DNA from: Gemmatimonadota bacterium
GTDB lineage: Bacteria; Gemmatimonadota; Gemmatimonadetes; Gemmatimonadales; Gemmatimonadaceae
NCBI GenBank assembly: GCA_016704465.1
Contig: JADJAD010000013.1
Span: 124,001 to 188,000 of the forward strand
Reading direction: 5' to 3'
Length of the DNA: 64,000 nucleotides
Positions 9,206 to 15,506 of this stretch are shown here, in pieces. Each line of letters starts with the position of its first letter. Within the stretch, counting starts at the first letter, position 1. The notes below the pieces were generated by a model. It was not told the origin of the DNA. It saw only the letters and a list, made by a program, of their open reading frames with translations, and made no database searches. Both the position numbers and the translations under genes were made by a program.

Positions 9206-9772
9206 ATGGCCATGCCTCGCATGGTGGAGCAGTGGACGCGCACGCAGGTGCTGGCGTTGCCCGACGATGGGCTGCGCCACGAGCTCATCGATGGGGTGCA
9301 CATCGTGAGTCCGGTGCCGCGTTTCCGGCACCAGCAGTTCCTGCTCTCGCTTACGTTGCTCATGTCGCCGTACGTGAAGGGCTCGGGTGTCGCCGGCCTG
9401 CTCTCCCTCCCCGGCGATCTCGCGCTGGGCGAGGATGAGGTCCTGCAGCCCGACCTGTACGTCTGGCCATTGAGCGATGATCGTCCGGTGCGGGAATGGC
9501 ACGACATCACCGCCCTCCTGCTGGTCGTGGAAGTGCTCTCCCCGTCCACCGCGCGATACGACCGCGGACTCAAGCGGCGACGATACCAGCGCGCGGGAGT
9601 CCCCGAATACTGGATCGTCGACCTCGACGCGCGGGTGGTGGAGCGGTGGCGCCCGGCAGACGAGCGCCCCGAGGTCGCCGATGGAACCTTCGCCTGGCGG
9701 GTGACGCCGGACTCGGCACCGCTGGCGATCGACCTGCCCGCGCTGTTCGCGGAAACGCTCGGCACTCCGTAG
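9206..9772 (+). CDS. Uma2-family putative restriction-endonuclease-fold protein
   Basis: A 188-residue protein of the Uma2 (DUF820) family, which has the PD-(D/E)XK nuclease fold. The visible motifs are the N-terminal WTRTQVLALPDDGLRHELIDG, the metal-binding LQPDLYVWP, the acidic strand VVEVLSPSTARYDRG and the C-terminal AGVPEYWIVD. The length matches the family. These genes are numerous in some phyla and their function is unknown; no methylase or cognate gene accompanies this one. ATG 9206 follows GGAGAGTAGGA. The family is usually solitary, as here. Confidence 0.88.
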   Translation: MAMPRMVEQWTRTQVLALPDDGLRHELIDGVHIVSPVPRFRHQQFLLSLTLLMSPYVKGSGVAGLLSLPGDLALGEDEVLQPDLYVWPLSDDRPVREWHDITALLLVVEVLSPSTARYDRGLKRRRYQRAGVPEYWIVDLDARVVERWRPADERPEVADGTFAWRVTPDSAPLAIDLPALFAETLGTP

Positions 9773-9871
9773 CGCTCCGCTCCTCCGCGCTCCGCTCCGC
9801 CCCGCGCGCTTGTGCGACGTCACGTGAACCGTCGCACCGCAAGCGTTCTCCCTCCAAACATTTGCCCTCCT

Positions 9872-9900
9872 CCCGTCCCCCGTCCCCCGTCCCCCGTCCC
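9872..9900. repeat. C-rich heptamer array
   Basis: About four units of CCCGTCC in the spacer before the radical SAM gene. This is the first of the heptamer arrays that run to 17459. Confidence 0.9.
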
Positions 9901-9915
9901 TTTTTCCTCTTGCAT

Positions 9916-9930
9916 TTTCGGTATTTGTTC
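9916..9930. promoter_or_regulatory. candidate SOS-type direct-repeat operator (copy 1)
   Basis: TTTC-N7-GTTC, embedded in TTCGGTATTTGTTCGGTAT, lies 48 bases before the radical SAM start. A near-identical element lies 40 bases before imuA. The 11-bp direct-repeat geometry resembles the alphaproteobacterial LexA box GTTC-N7-GTTC. Regulation by LexA is inference. Confidence 0.45.
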
Positions 9931-9977
9931 GGTATCTGTCATCGCCCCGGGCTCACCCCCACGGCACAGGTGGCACG

Positions 9978-11222
9978 ATGCAGCAGGCGCTGGCACTTCC
10001 CGCACTCCTTCCCGAACTCCTCCCCGCTCCCCCTCGACATCCGGTGGTCGGGGCACAGAAGGACATCCGCTACTACGGCACCGTCGCGTCCGGGGTGCTC
10101 AACAGCCCCGAGACGACCGGGATGTCGTTCTGGTCGATCAATCCCTACATCGGCTGTGCTTTCGGGTGCACGTACTGCTACGCGCGGTATGCGCATGGAT
10201 TTGCGATGGAGCGGACGGGGGACGGGGGACGGGAGACGGGAGGGGACACCGGCGAGGAATCCTCTCCGGGTGATGCTCTCGAGGAGCTCCCGTCCTGGCT
10301 GGCGTTCGAGCGGCGGATCTTCGTCAAGCGCAATGCGGCGCAGGTGCTGCGGCGCACGCTGCAGGGGCGCGGCAAGTCGTTAGGCGCGGTGCAGCGCGGC
10401 GAACCGATCGTCATCGGGACGGCCACCGATCCCTACCAGCCGGCCGAGCGCCACTTCCGCGTCACGCGGGAGCTCCTCGAAGTCCTGGCCGAGGCGCGGC
10501 GCTTGCGCCTGGTGATCATCACCAAGAGCCCGCTCATCACCCGTGACGTGGCGTTGCTGTCGCGCATCGCCCAGCGTTCGCGCCTCACGGTCCAGCTCTC
10601 GCTCATCACCCTCGACCGCGACCTCGCCCGGCGCATCGAGCCGCGCGCCCCGACCCCCGAGGCGCGCCTGCGCGCCCTGCGACGGCTCAGCGACGCCGGG
10701 ATCGACGTCGCGGTCAACATCATGCCCGTCCTCCCCGGCATCACCGATCGCCCCGATACGCTCGCCGCCCTGGTGCGCGCCGTCGCCGACGCGGGCGCCT
10801 CGCACATCAATGCCTGCGCCCTGCGCCTGCGCGTGACGTCGCGTCGGCGCTATCTCCCGTGGCTCGACCAGGAGTTTCCCGAACTGCGCAGCCGCTACGA
10901 GCGGGCGTACGGCAGCGGGTACCAGATCACCGATCGCTATCGTGAAGGACTGCGCCAGTTCCTCAAGCGCACGTGCCGCACGGCGGGGATCCGCTACGGG
11001 TCGCCGGAGGGACGCACCTTCGAGGGACCCGCGGACGCGCAGGGGAGCCGGGCGTGGAAGGAAGGAACCATGCCCGGCGCCCTTCTCCGCGAGGCGTCCC
11101 CGCACACAACATCCCGCGCGCTCCCGATCATGACGGGGGAGGAGGAGACGGAAGACAGGAGTACCGCCGCACCTCCCGCCGCAGCCTCCCCACCCAGCGT
11201 ACAAATCAACCTGGAGATCTGA
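9978..11222 (+). CDS. radical SAM protein (SplB-like / Rv2578c family)
   Basis: A 414-residue radical SAM protein. The cluster-binding motif is visible in GCAFGCTYCYARYAHGF (CxxxCxxC), followed by GTATDPYQPAE and ITKSPLITRDV, typical of the SplB-related Rv2578c family. The substrate is unknown; the spore photoproduct lyase likeness is distant and does not prove DNA repair. A 35-bp heptamer array (10212-10246) inserts a Gly/Asp/Arg/Thr-rich loop directly after the cluster motif. The C-terminal 50 residues are low-complexity. The gene heads a plus-strand block that leads to imuA-imuB-dnaE2, and it shares an operator-like element with imuA. ATG 9978 is the first reasonable start. Confidence 0.85.
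   Translation: MQQALALPALLPELLPAPPRHPVVGAQKDIRYYGTVASGVLNSPETTGMSFWSINPYIGCAFGCTYCYARYAHGFAMERTGDGGRETGGDTGEESSPGDALEELPSWLAFERRIFVKRNAAQVLRRTLQGRGKSLGAVQRGEPIVIGTATDPYQPAERHFRVTRELLEVLAEARRLRLVIITKSPLITRDVALLSRIAQRSRLTVQLSLITLDRDLARRIEPRAPTPEARLRALRRLSDAGIDVAVNIMPVLPGITDRPDTLAALVRAVADAGASHINACALRLRVTSRRRYLPWLDQEFPELRSRYERAYGSGYQITDRYREGLRQFLKRTCRTAGIRYGSPEGRTFEGPADAQGSRAWKEGTMPGALLREASPHTTSRALPIMTGEEETEDRSTAAPPAAASPPSVQINLEI
10212..10246. repeat. G-rich heptamer array inside radical SAM gene
   Basis: GGGGACG-class units, some with GGAGACG, are read as a Gly-Asp-Gly-Gly-Arg-Glu-Thr linker just after the iron-sulfur motif. Confidence 0.9.
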
Positions 11223-11300
11223 GCCACCGCGTCGCCCCAGGCCCGGTGCGCATTCCAGCCAGGCGAGGCTGCAGTCCAGTACACGGTCCATCGTTTGTCA

Positions 11301-11346
<46 letters not shown>

Positions 11347-11379
11347 CTTGCTTTTCTTCACTTGTCACAGGGAGTCATC

Positions 11380-11889
11380 ATGTCCATCGCTGCCGCCATC
11401 ACCGCCGAGTTCGACCACGAAACCGCCTCCACCCGCAAGCTCCTCGAGCGGACCCCAGCCGCCGCCGACTGGAAGCCCCACGAGAAGTCGATGACCCTCG
11501 GGCGCCTGGCCATGCACCTGGCCGAACTTCCGTCGTGGGGGGGACGGACGCGGCAGCTGTCGGAGCTCGACATCGCCCCGGTCGATGGTCCCGCCTATGC
11601 ATCTCCCGTGTTCGAGTCGACCGAGGTGCTGCTCGCCACGTTCGACCAGAACGTGCGCGAAGCACGGGCCGTCCTGAGCACGATGTCCGACGCAGACTAC
11701 GCCGCCCCCTGGACGCTGCTCATGGGCGGGCAGGCGGTGTTAACCATGCCGCGTGCCGCCGTGGTGCGCACCTGGGTCATGAACCACCTGATCCACCACC
11801 GCGGCCAGTACTCGGTCTACCTCCGCCTGCAGGACGTCCCGATTCCCGGGATGTACGGCCCCTCGGCCGACGAACCCGGCGGGATGTAA
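11380..11889 (+). CDS. DinB-family protein
   Basis: A 169-residue four-helix-bundle protein of the DinB/DUF664 superfamily. Family histidines are visible in LAMHLAELPSW (near residue 45) and in MNHLIHHRGQYSVYLR (near residue 135), the expected three-His metal site. The superfamily includes thiol transferases, and its name derives from a damage-inducible Bacillus gene; the reaction here is unknown. ATG 11380 has GGGAG five bases upstream. The frame is open further upstream, but only through the 9-bp repeat. The gene sits between the radical SAM gene and the imu cassette, and a C-rich heptamer array fills the spacer to the next gene. Confidence 0.85.
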   Translation: MSIAAAITAEFDHETASTRKLLERTPAAADWKPHEKSMTLGRLAMHLAELPSWGGRTRQLSELDIAPVDGPAYASPVFESTEVLLATFDQNVREARAVLSTMSDADYAAPWTLLMGGQAVLTMPRAAVVRTWVMNHLIHHRGQYSVYLRLQDVPIPGMYGPSADEPGGM

Positions 11890-11922
11890 CCCCCGTCTCC
11901 CGTCTCCCGTCTCCCGTCCCCC
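11890..11922. repeat. C-rich heptamer array, intergenic
   Basis: CCCGTCT/CCCGTCC units occupy the whole gap between the DinB-like stop and the VOC start, so the downstream gene has no ordinary ribosome-binding site. Confidence 0.9.
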
Positions 11923-12291
11923 ATGCTCCAGCCCCTGCGCACCGTCATCGTGCATGCCGACGAACCGTTCTCCGTCGGCTTCAACATCGGCGGGACTGAA
12001 CTCGGCCTCGACCCCGATCCTGCCGTCGGGGCGGCAGGTACTGAGGCGGCAGGCGCCGGGGCGGCAGGTACTGAGGCGGCAGGTGCCGGCGGGACCACAG
12101 CGTACTGGCGCGTGCGCGACGCGGACCAGGCACATGCCCACCTGCTGTCGATCGGTGGGGTCTCCCGCCAAGCCGTCCACGACGTTGGTGGCGGGATCCT
12201 GGCGGCGGCGGTCCTGGACCCGTTCGGCAACACGATCGGGGTGATCGAGATCCCCGGCGAAAGGGGGACGCCGCCGCTGGACGATGCCTAA
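11923..12291 (+). CDS. VOC (glyoxalase-like) protein, apparently internally deleted and expanded
   Basis: A 122-residue protein ending in a clear VOC half-domain: GGTTAYWRV, then DVGGGILAAAVLDPFGNTIGVIE. The N-terminus reads MLQPLRTVIVHADEPFSVGFNIGG. In related proteins the first strand is separated from the (D)EPF segment by a helix of about 20 residues, and that helix seems to be missing here. A 30-bp duplication (12031-12090) adds Gly-Ala-Ala-Gly-Thr-Glu repeats in the middle. Both changes suggest a degenerating or altered protein. The stop codon lies inside a GCCTAACG octamer. The substrate is unknown. Confidence 0.6.
   Translation: MLQPLRTVIVHADEPFSVGFNIGGTELGLDPDPAVGAAGTEAAGAGAAGTEAAGAGGTTAYWRVRDADQAHAHLLSIGGVSRQAVHDVGGGILAAAVLDPFGNTIGVIEIPGERGTPPLDDA
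12031..12090 (+). repeat. 30-bp tandem duplication inside VOC gene
   Basis: Two units differing at two bases encode consecutive Ala/Gly/Thr/Glu decapeptides. Confidence 0.9.
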
Positions 12292-12457
12292 CGCCATCGC
12301 CCGTGCAGTCGCCGGGCTCGCGTCCGTCGACTGCGCACGCGATGCCTGACAGCCGCGTGACGATTCCGGCCAGATGGCGCGCCGGGCGGTCACCGCATCG
12401 CCACCGCCAGCAGTGATCGATTTTCCAATGCCCGCCCACCCATCTTTCAATCAGAAA

Positions 12458-12472
12458 CTTCGGCTTTTGTTC
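12458..12472. promoter_or_regulatory. candidate SOS-type direct-repeat operator (copy 2)
   Basis: CTTC-N7-GTTC within TTCGGCTTTTGTTCGGTTT, 40 bases before the imuA start. It shares 16 of 19 positions with the element at 9916-9930. A position just ahead of an SOS mutagenesis cassette is what a LexA-type operator would have; this is unproven. Confidence 0.5.
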
Positions 12473-12479
12473 GGTTTAC

Positions 12480-12510
12480 CTCCCGTCCCCGTCCCCCGTC
12501 TCCCGTCCCG
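12480..12510. repeat. C-rich heptamer array before imuA
   Basis: CCCGTCC/CCCGTCT units abut the imuA start codon and replace the usual ribosome-binding region. Confidence 0.9.
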
Positions 12511-12511
12511 A

Positions 12512-13738
12512 ATGTCCCTCGCCGCACTCCGCCAGCAACTGGCCGCCGTCATTGCCCCCCAGCTCCCCTCGGTTCCGGGGAGTGGCGTCTCCACCGGGAT
12601 CGCGGCGCTCGATGCCGCGCTCTCCGATGGCGGGCTCCCCTGCGGGCGACTGACGGAGATCGTGGGACGGCGCGGGAGCGGGAAGACGACCCTGGTCCGG
12701 GCGATCGTCGCCCAGGCGCTGGCAGACCAACGATGGGTTGCCTACATCGACGCCGGGCGCACCCTCGCCCCCGCCGATTGGGCCGCATTGGCCACGACCG
12801 AGCGGCTCTGGATTGTGCGACCTCCCGTCGCCCCCCCCTCTCCCCCTCACCGGACGGGAGACGGGGGACGGGGGACGGGGGAAACAGAACGCCCCCCCGT
12901 GGCCCACGCCCCATGGTGCGCCGACGTCCTGCTGCGCAGCGGCGCCTTCGGGCTCGTGGTGCTCGACGGCGCGGGACCGCTGGCCCCGGGCGTGGCGGTC
13001 CGCCTCACGCGACTGGCGCGCGAGAGCCATGCCGCCTTCGTGGTCCTGCGCGACGAGGACGACGTCATGCTGCGCCGGGACCAGCGCCCCACGCACGGCC
13101 GCCCCACGCACGGCTCTACGCGCGGCCTGCAGCGTGAGAGCGGGTTGGTCGGCGGGGCCGTGCGGCTACGGGTTCGCCGTCAGGAGCACGACCAGAAACA
13201 AGGATACCGGCAGGAACACCGGCAGGAACACCGGCAGGAACACCGCAGGCACGCCCGCGACCACATGCGCCCTGACGCACGCCCTGACGCACGCCCTGAC
13301 GCACGCTGGACATCACTCGGCAGACGATTGGCTGGCGTGCAGGGCGAGGGACTGGACGGGAGGCCGGACATCGCACGCTCCCCCTCCTTCCCGAACTCGT
13401 CCCCCGTCCCCCGTCTCCCGTCCCCCGTCCGCCTTTCCCATCTCGTCCTGCAGGTCGCCATCGAGAAGGGAGGCACGCATCACGTTGTGGAGGTGGAGTG
13501 TGCAATCGCAGTGGCGCGTCGCCTGTGTCCGCATCCCCAGGTTCCCGATCGGCGCGGCGTGGCAGCGCGCAATCGCCGAGGGGAACGGGTCGCTCCTCCT
13601 CCCCCCCGGGGGGGAGACGCAGTTGCTGCTCCCGATGGGGGGGGGAGGGGACGGGGGACGCTCGCGCCCAAACGCCGGTGTGCCACTCCAGCCATCGAGC
13701 GCGGTGGCTTCCTCCTCACCCCGCCAACTCACCCCTGA
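12512..13738 (+). CDS. imuA: ImuA-like RecA-fold protein of the mutagenesis cassette
   Basis: About 408 residues. The RecA-like core begins GVSTGIAALDAALSDGGLP, with the Walker A motif GRRGSGKTT near residue 55 and a Walker-B-like strand FGLVVLDGAG. The closing segment VAIEKGGTHHVVEVECAIAVARRL is typical of ImuA/SulA-like partners of ImuB and DnaE2, which act in error-prone translesion synthesis. ATG 12512 is chosen; the frame is open to 12374, but that part lacks similarity. The protein is inflated by two heptamer arrays and two 12-bp repeats (RQEH and RPDA repeats), giving more than 100 low-complexity residues. Its last 80 codons overlap imuB in another frame, and the natural end is probably near 13550. 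Confidence 0.8.
   Translation: MSLAALRQQLAAVIAPQLPSVPGSGVSTGIAALDAALSDGGLPCGRLTEIVGRRGSGKTTLVRAIVAQALADQRWVAYIDAGRTLAPADWAALATTERLWIVRPPVAPPSPPHRTGDGGRGTGETERPPVAHAPWCADVLLRSGAFGLVVLDGAGPLAPGVAVRLTRLARESHAAFVVLRDEDDVMLRRDQRPTHGRPTHGSTRGLQRESGLVGGAVRLRVRRQEHDQKQGYRQEHRQEHRQEHRRHARDHMRPDARPDARPDARWTSLGRRLAGVQGEGLDGRPDIARSPSFPNSSPVPRLPSPVRLSHLVLQVAIEKGGTHHVVEVECAIAVARRLCPHPQVPDRRGVAARNRRGERVAPPPPRGGDAVAAPDGGGRGRGTLAPKRRCATPAIERGGFLLTPPTHP
12852..12882. repeat. G-rich heptamer array inside imuA
   Basis: GGGGACG-class units are read as a Gly/Asp/Arg/Thr linker between the Walker A half and the LDGAG strand. Confidence 0.9.
13207..13242 (+). repeat. 12-bp tandem repeat inside imuA
   Basis: Three copies of CCGGCAGGAACA encode Arg-Gln-Glu-His repeats. 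A second 12-bp repeat follows at 13269-13304. Confidence 0.9.
13269..13304 (+). repeat. 12-bp tandem repeat inside imuA (second)
   Basis: Three copies of GCCCTGACGCAC encode Arg-Pro-Asp-Ala repeats. Confidence 0.9.
13400..13431. repeat. C-rich heptamer array inside imuA
   Basis: CCCGTCC-class units are read as a Ser/Pro/Val/Arg linker just before the conserved C-terminal strand. Confidence 0.9.
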
Positions 13739-15458
13739 CGCCCCTCCCGTCCCCCGTCCCCCGTCCCCGGTCCCGTCCCATTGGGACGAGGTCCCGATCG
13801 TCCTGCTCGACGGCCAGCGGGTGCGCGCGGCCACGGCGGCCGCAGGGCGCCTGCGCATCCGGGCGGGGATGACGATCGCCGAGGCGCGCACACGGTGCGC
13901 GGCGGTGCGCGTCGCATTGTGGGACGAGGAGTCCGTCACCCGTGCCGTGATGCACGCGACGGCGGCCTTCGTGCAGGCGAGCCCGCAAGTGAGCCCCGCT
14001 GCGGGAAGCCCGGGCACCTGGTGGGTCGGGGTCGGCGGGCTCGATGCGTTAGGCGGTGAGCGACGGGTCGCCCGGCACCTCCTGGCCCTGGCCCGGCGCT
14101 GGCATCCGGGGGCACGCGTCGGTGTCGGCGACTCGTGCGTCGCCGCGCGCGCCGCGACCTGGGCGGCGGCCGGGGGCGCGCGCCACGGGAGGGACGACGG
14201 CCTCGTCCTCGTGCCACCGGGCACCTGCGCCGCCTATCTCGCCCCGGCCCCGCTCGGCCTGGTCCCGATGGACGAGGAGCTCCGCGAGACGCTGCAGGCG
14301 TTAGGCGTGCGGACGGTGGGCGCGTTCGCGGCGCTGGCCGCCGAGGACGTCGAGCGCCGCTGGGGAGCGGACGGGGTCGCCGCGTGGCACCTGGCGCATG
14401 GGAACGACCGCCGGCGTCCGGTGCTGGCCCATCTCGACGCCCCGCGCGCGGTCACCACCGACCTCTGTCCCAGTGTCCCGACCATGGAACCGATCCTCTT
14501 CCTGGTCAGGGCCGCCCTGGACCGCCTGGTGACGGACCTCGTCCGGGATGGGCGGGCGGCCGCGGTGGTGGCGATCACGCTCTCGCTCGACGACGCCCGC
14601 GGGGCCCTGCCGGTCCCGCGGGACACGCATACCGTGACCCGGGAGATCCGCCTGCCGCGGGCGCTGGCCCGCACGATCCCGTTGCTGGAGCGCTGCCGCG
14701 CCCTGCTCGAGGACTGGTCGCTGCAGGCACCCGTGTGCGCGGTGCAGGTGACGGTGACGGCCACCACACCGCTGCAGGGCGCGCAGGGGGAACTGCTCGA
14801 CCCGGCATGGCGCGACCCCGCCGCCGCCGACGCCGCCTTCGCCCGCCTGCGATCAGCGTTAGGCACGGGGGCCGTGGTCCGCCCGGTGCTGCGCGATACC
14901 CACCGGCCGGAGGCGGCCGGGGCGTGGGAACGGGTGGATGGGGGACGGGGGACGGGGGACGGGGGACGGGAGTGGGGGGGACTCCCGTCCCCGACTCCGG
15001 CGACGGGACACGCGATGGTGCATGTCCCGACGCACGGCACTGCGCACGACACTGCGCACGGCCCAACGAGAATGGGGCAGCCGTCGCGCCCGCCGACCGT
15101 CCCCATTGCCACCCCCACCCCCACCCCCTCCCTGACCCTCGTCCGTGAATCACCGCCAGCCGCAACCCCCGCGATCACCCGTCTCCACCCGCCCCCGGCG
15201 CTCCGCCAGCTCGACCCGCCGGAACGCATCGCGGTCCGCACGACCAACGGAACCCCGCGGGCCATCCGCTGGCGCGACCAGGTGATCGTCGTCTCCCGCG
15301 CCATGGGCCCGGAGCGGCTGGCCGGCGACTGGTGGACCGGCGGCTATGCCCGCGACTACTGGCGCTGCGAAGACCAGGACGGGACCTGCGATCTCGTGAT
15401 CTATCGCGACTGCACCACCAGCGCCCCCACGTGGTACCTCCACGCCTGGCACGACTAG
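13500..15458 (+). CDS. imuB: ImuB-like Y-family polymerase homologue
   Basis: About 652 residues. ImuB is a catalytically inactive Y-family homologue that bridges the sliding clamp and DnaE2. The N-terminus reads RVACVRIPRFPIGAAW. The palm-like region carries VLLDGQRVRAATAAAGRLRIRAGMTIAEAR, and the helix-hairpin region has LRETLQALGVRTVGAFAAL. The C-terminal domain GPERLAGDWWTGGYARDYWRCED is diagnostic of ImuB. The acidic catalytic residues of active Y-polymerases are not evident. GTG 13500 is the most likely start, inside the imuA end; the frame itself is open much further upstream without similarity. Heptamer arrays at 13636, 13745 and 14938 insert Gly/Arg- or Pro/Ser-rich linkers. Confidence 0.82.
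   Translation: MQSQWRVACVRIPRFPIGAAWQRAIAEGNGSLLLPPGGETQLLLPMGGGGDGGRSRPNAGVPLQPSSAVASSSPRQLTPDAPPVPRPPSPVPSHWDEVPIVLLDGQRVRAATAAAGRLRIRAGMTIAEARTRCAAVRVALWDEESVTRAVMHATAAFVQASPQVSPAAGSPGTWWVGVGGLDALGGERRVARHLLALARRWHPGARVGVGDSCVAARAATWAAAGGARHGRDDGLVLVPPGTCAAYLAPAPLGLVPMDEELRETLQALGVRTVGAFAALAAEDVERRWGADGVAAWHLAHGNDRRRPVLAHLDAPRAVTTDLCPSVPTMEPILFLVRAALDRLVTDLVRDGRAAAVVAITLSLDDARGALPVPRDTHTVTREIRLPRALARTIPLLERCRALLEDWSLQAPVCAVQVTVTATTPLQGAQGELLDPAWRDPAAADAAFARLRSALGTGAVVRPVLRDTHRPEAAGAWERVDGGRGTGDGGREWGGLPSPTPATGHAMVHVPTHGTAHDTAHGPTRMGQPSRPPTVPIATPTPTPSLTLVRESPPAATPAITRLHPPPALRQLDPPERIAVRTTNGTPRAIRWRDQVIVVSRAMGPERLAGDWWTGGYARDYWRCEDQDGTCDLVIYRDCTTSAPTWYLHAWHD
13636..13660. repeat. G-rich heptamer array in the imuA/imuB overlap
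   Basis: A run of nine G followed by GGGGACG units. It lies about 85 bases before an oppositely oriented C-rich array at 13745. Confidence 0.85.
13745..13779. repeat. C-rich heptamer array inside imuB
   Basis: CCCGTCC-class units just after the imuA stop, read as a Pro/Ser/Val/Arg linker in ImuB. Confidence 0.9.
14938..14972. repeat. G-rich heptamer array inside imuB
   Basis: Four consecutive units with G5 tracts separated by AC. This is the cleanest potential G-quadruplex in the window. Confidence 0.92.
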
Positions 15459-15471
15459 GCGCGAAGCGCCA

Positions 15472-15506
15472 CTCCCGTCCCCCGTCTCCCGTCCCCCGTC
15501 CGTCCG
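15472..15506. repeat. C-rich heptamer array between imuB and dnaE2
   Basis: CCCGTCC-class units fill the intergenic spacer up to the TTG start codon of dnaE2. Confidence 0.9.
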
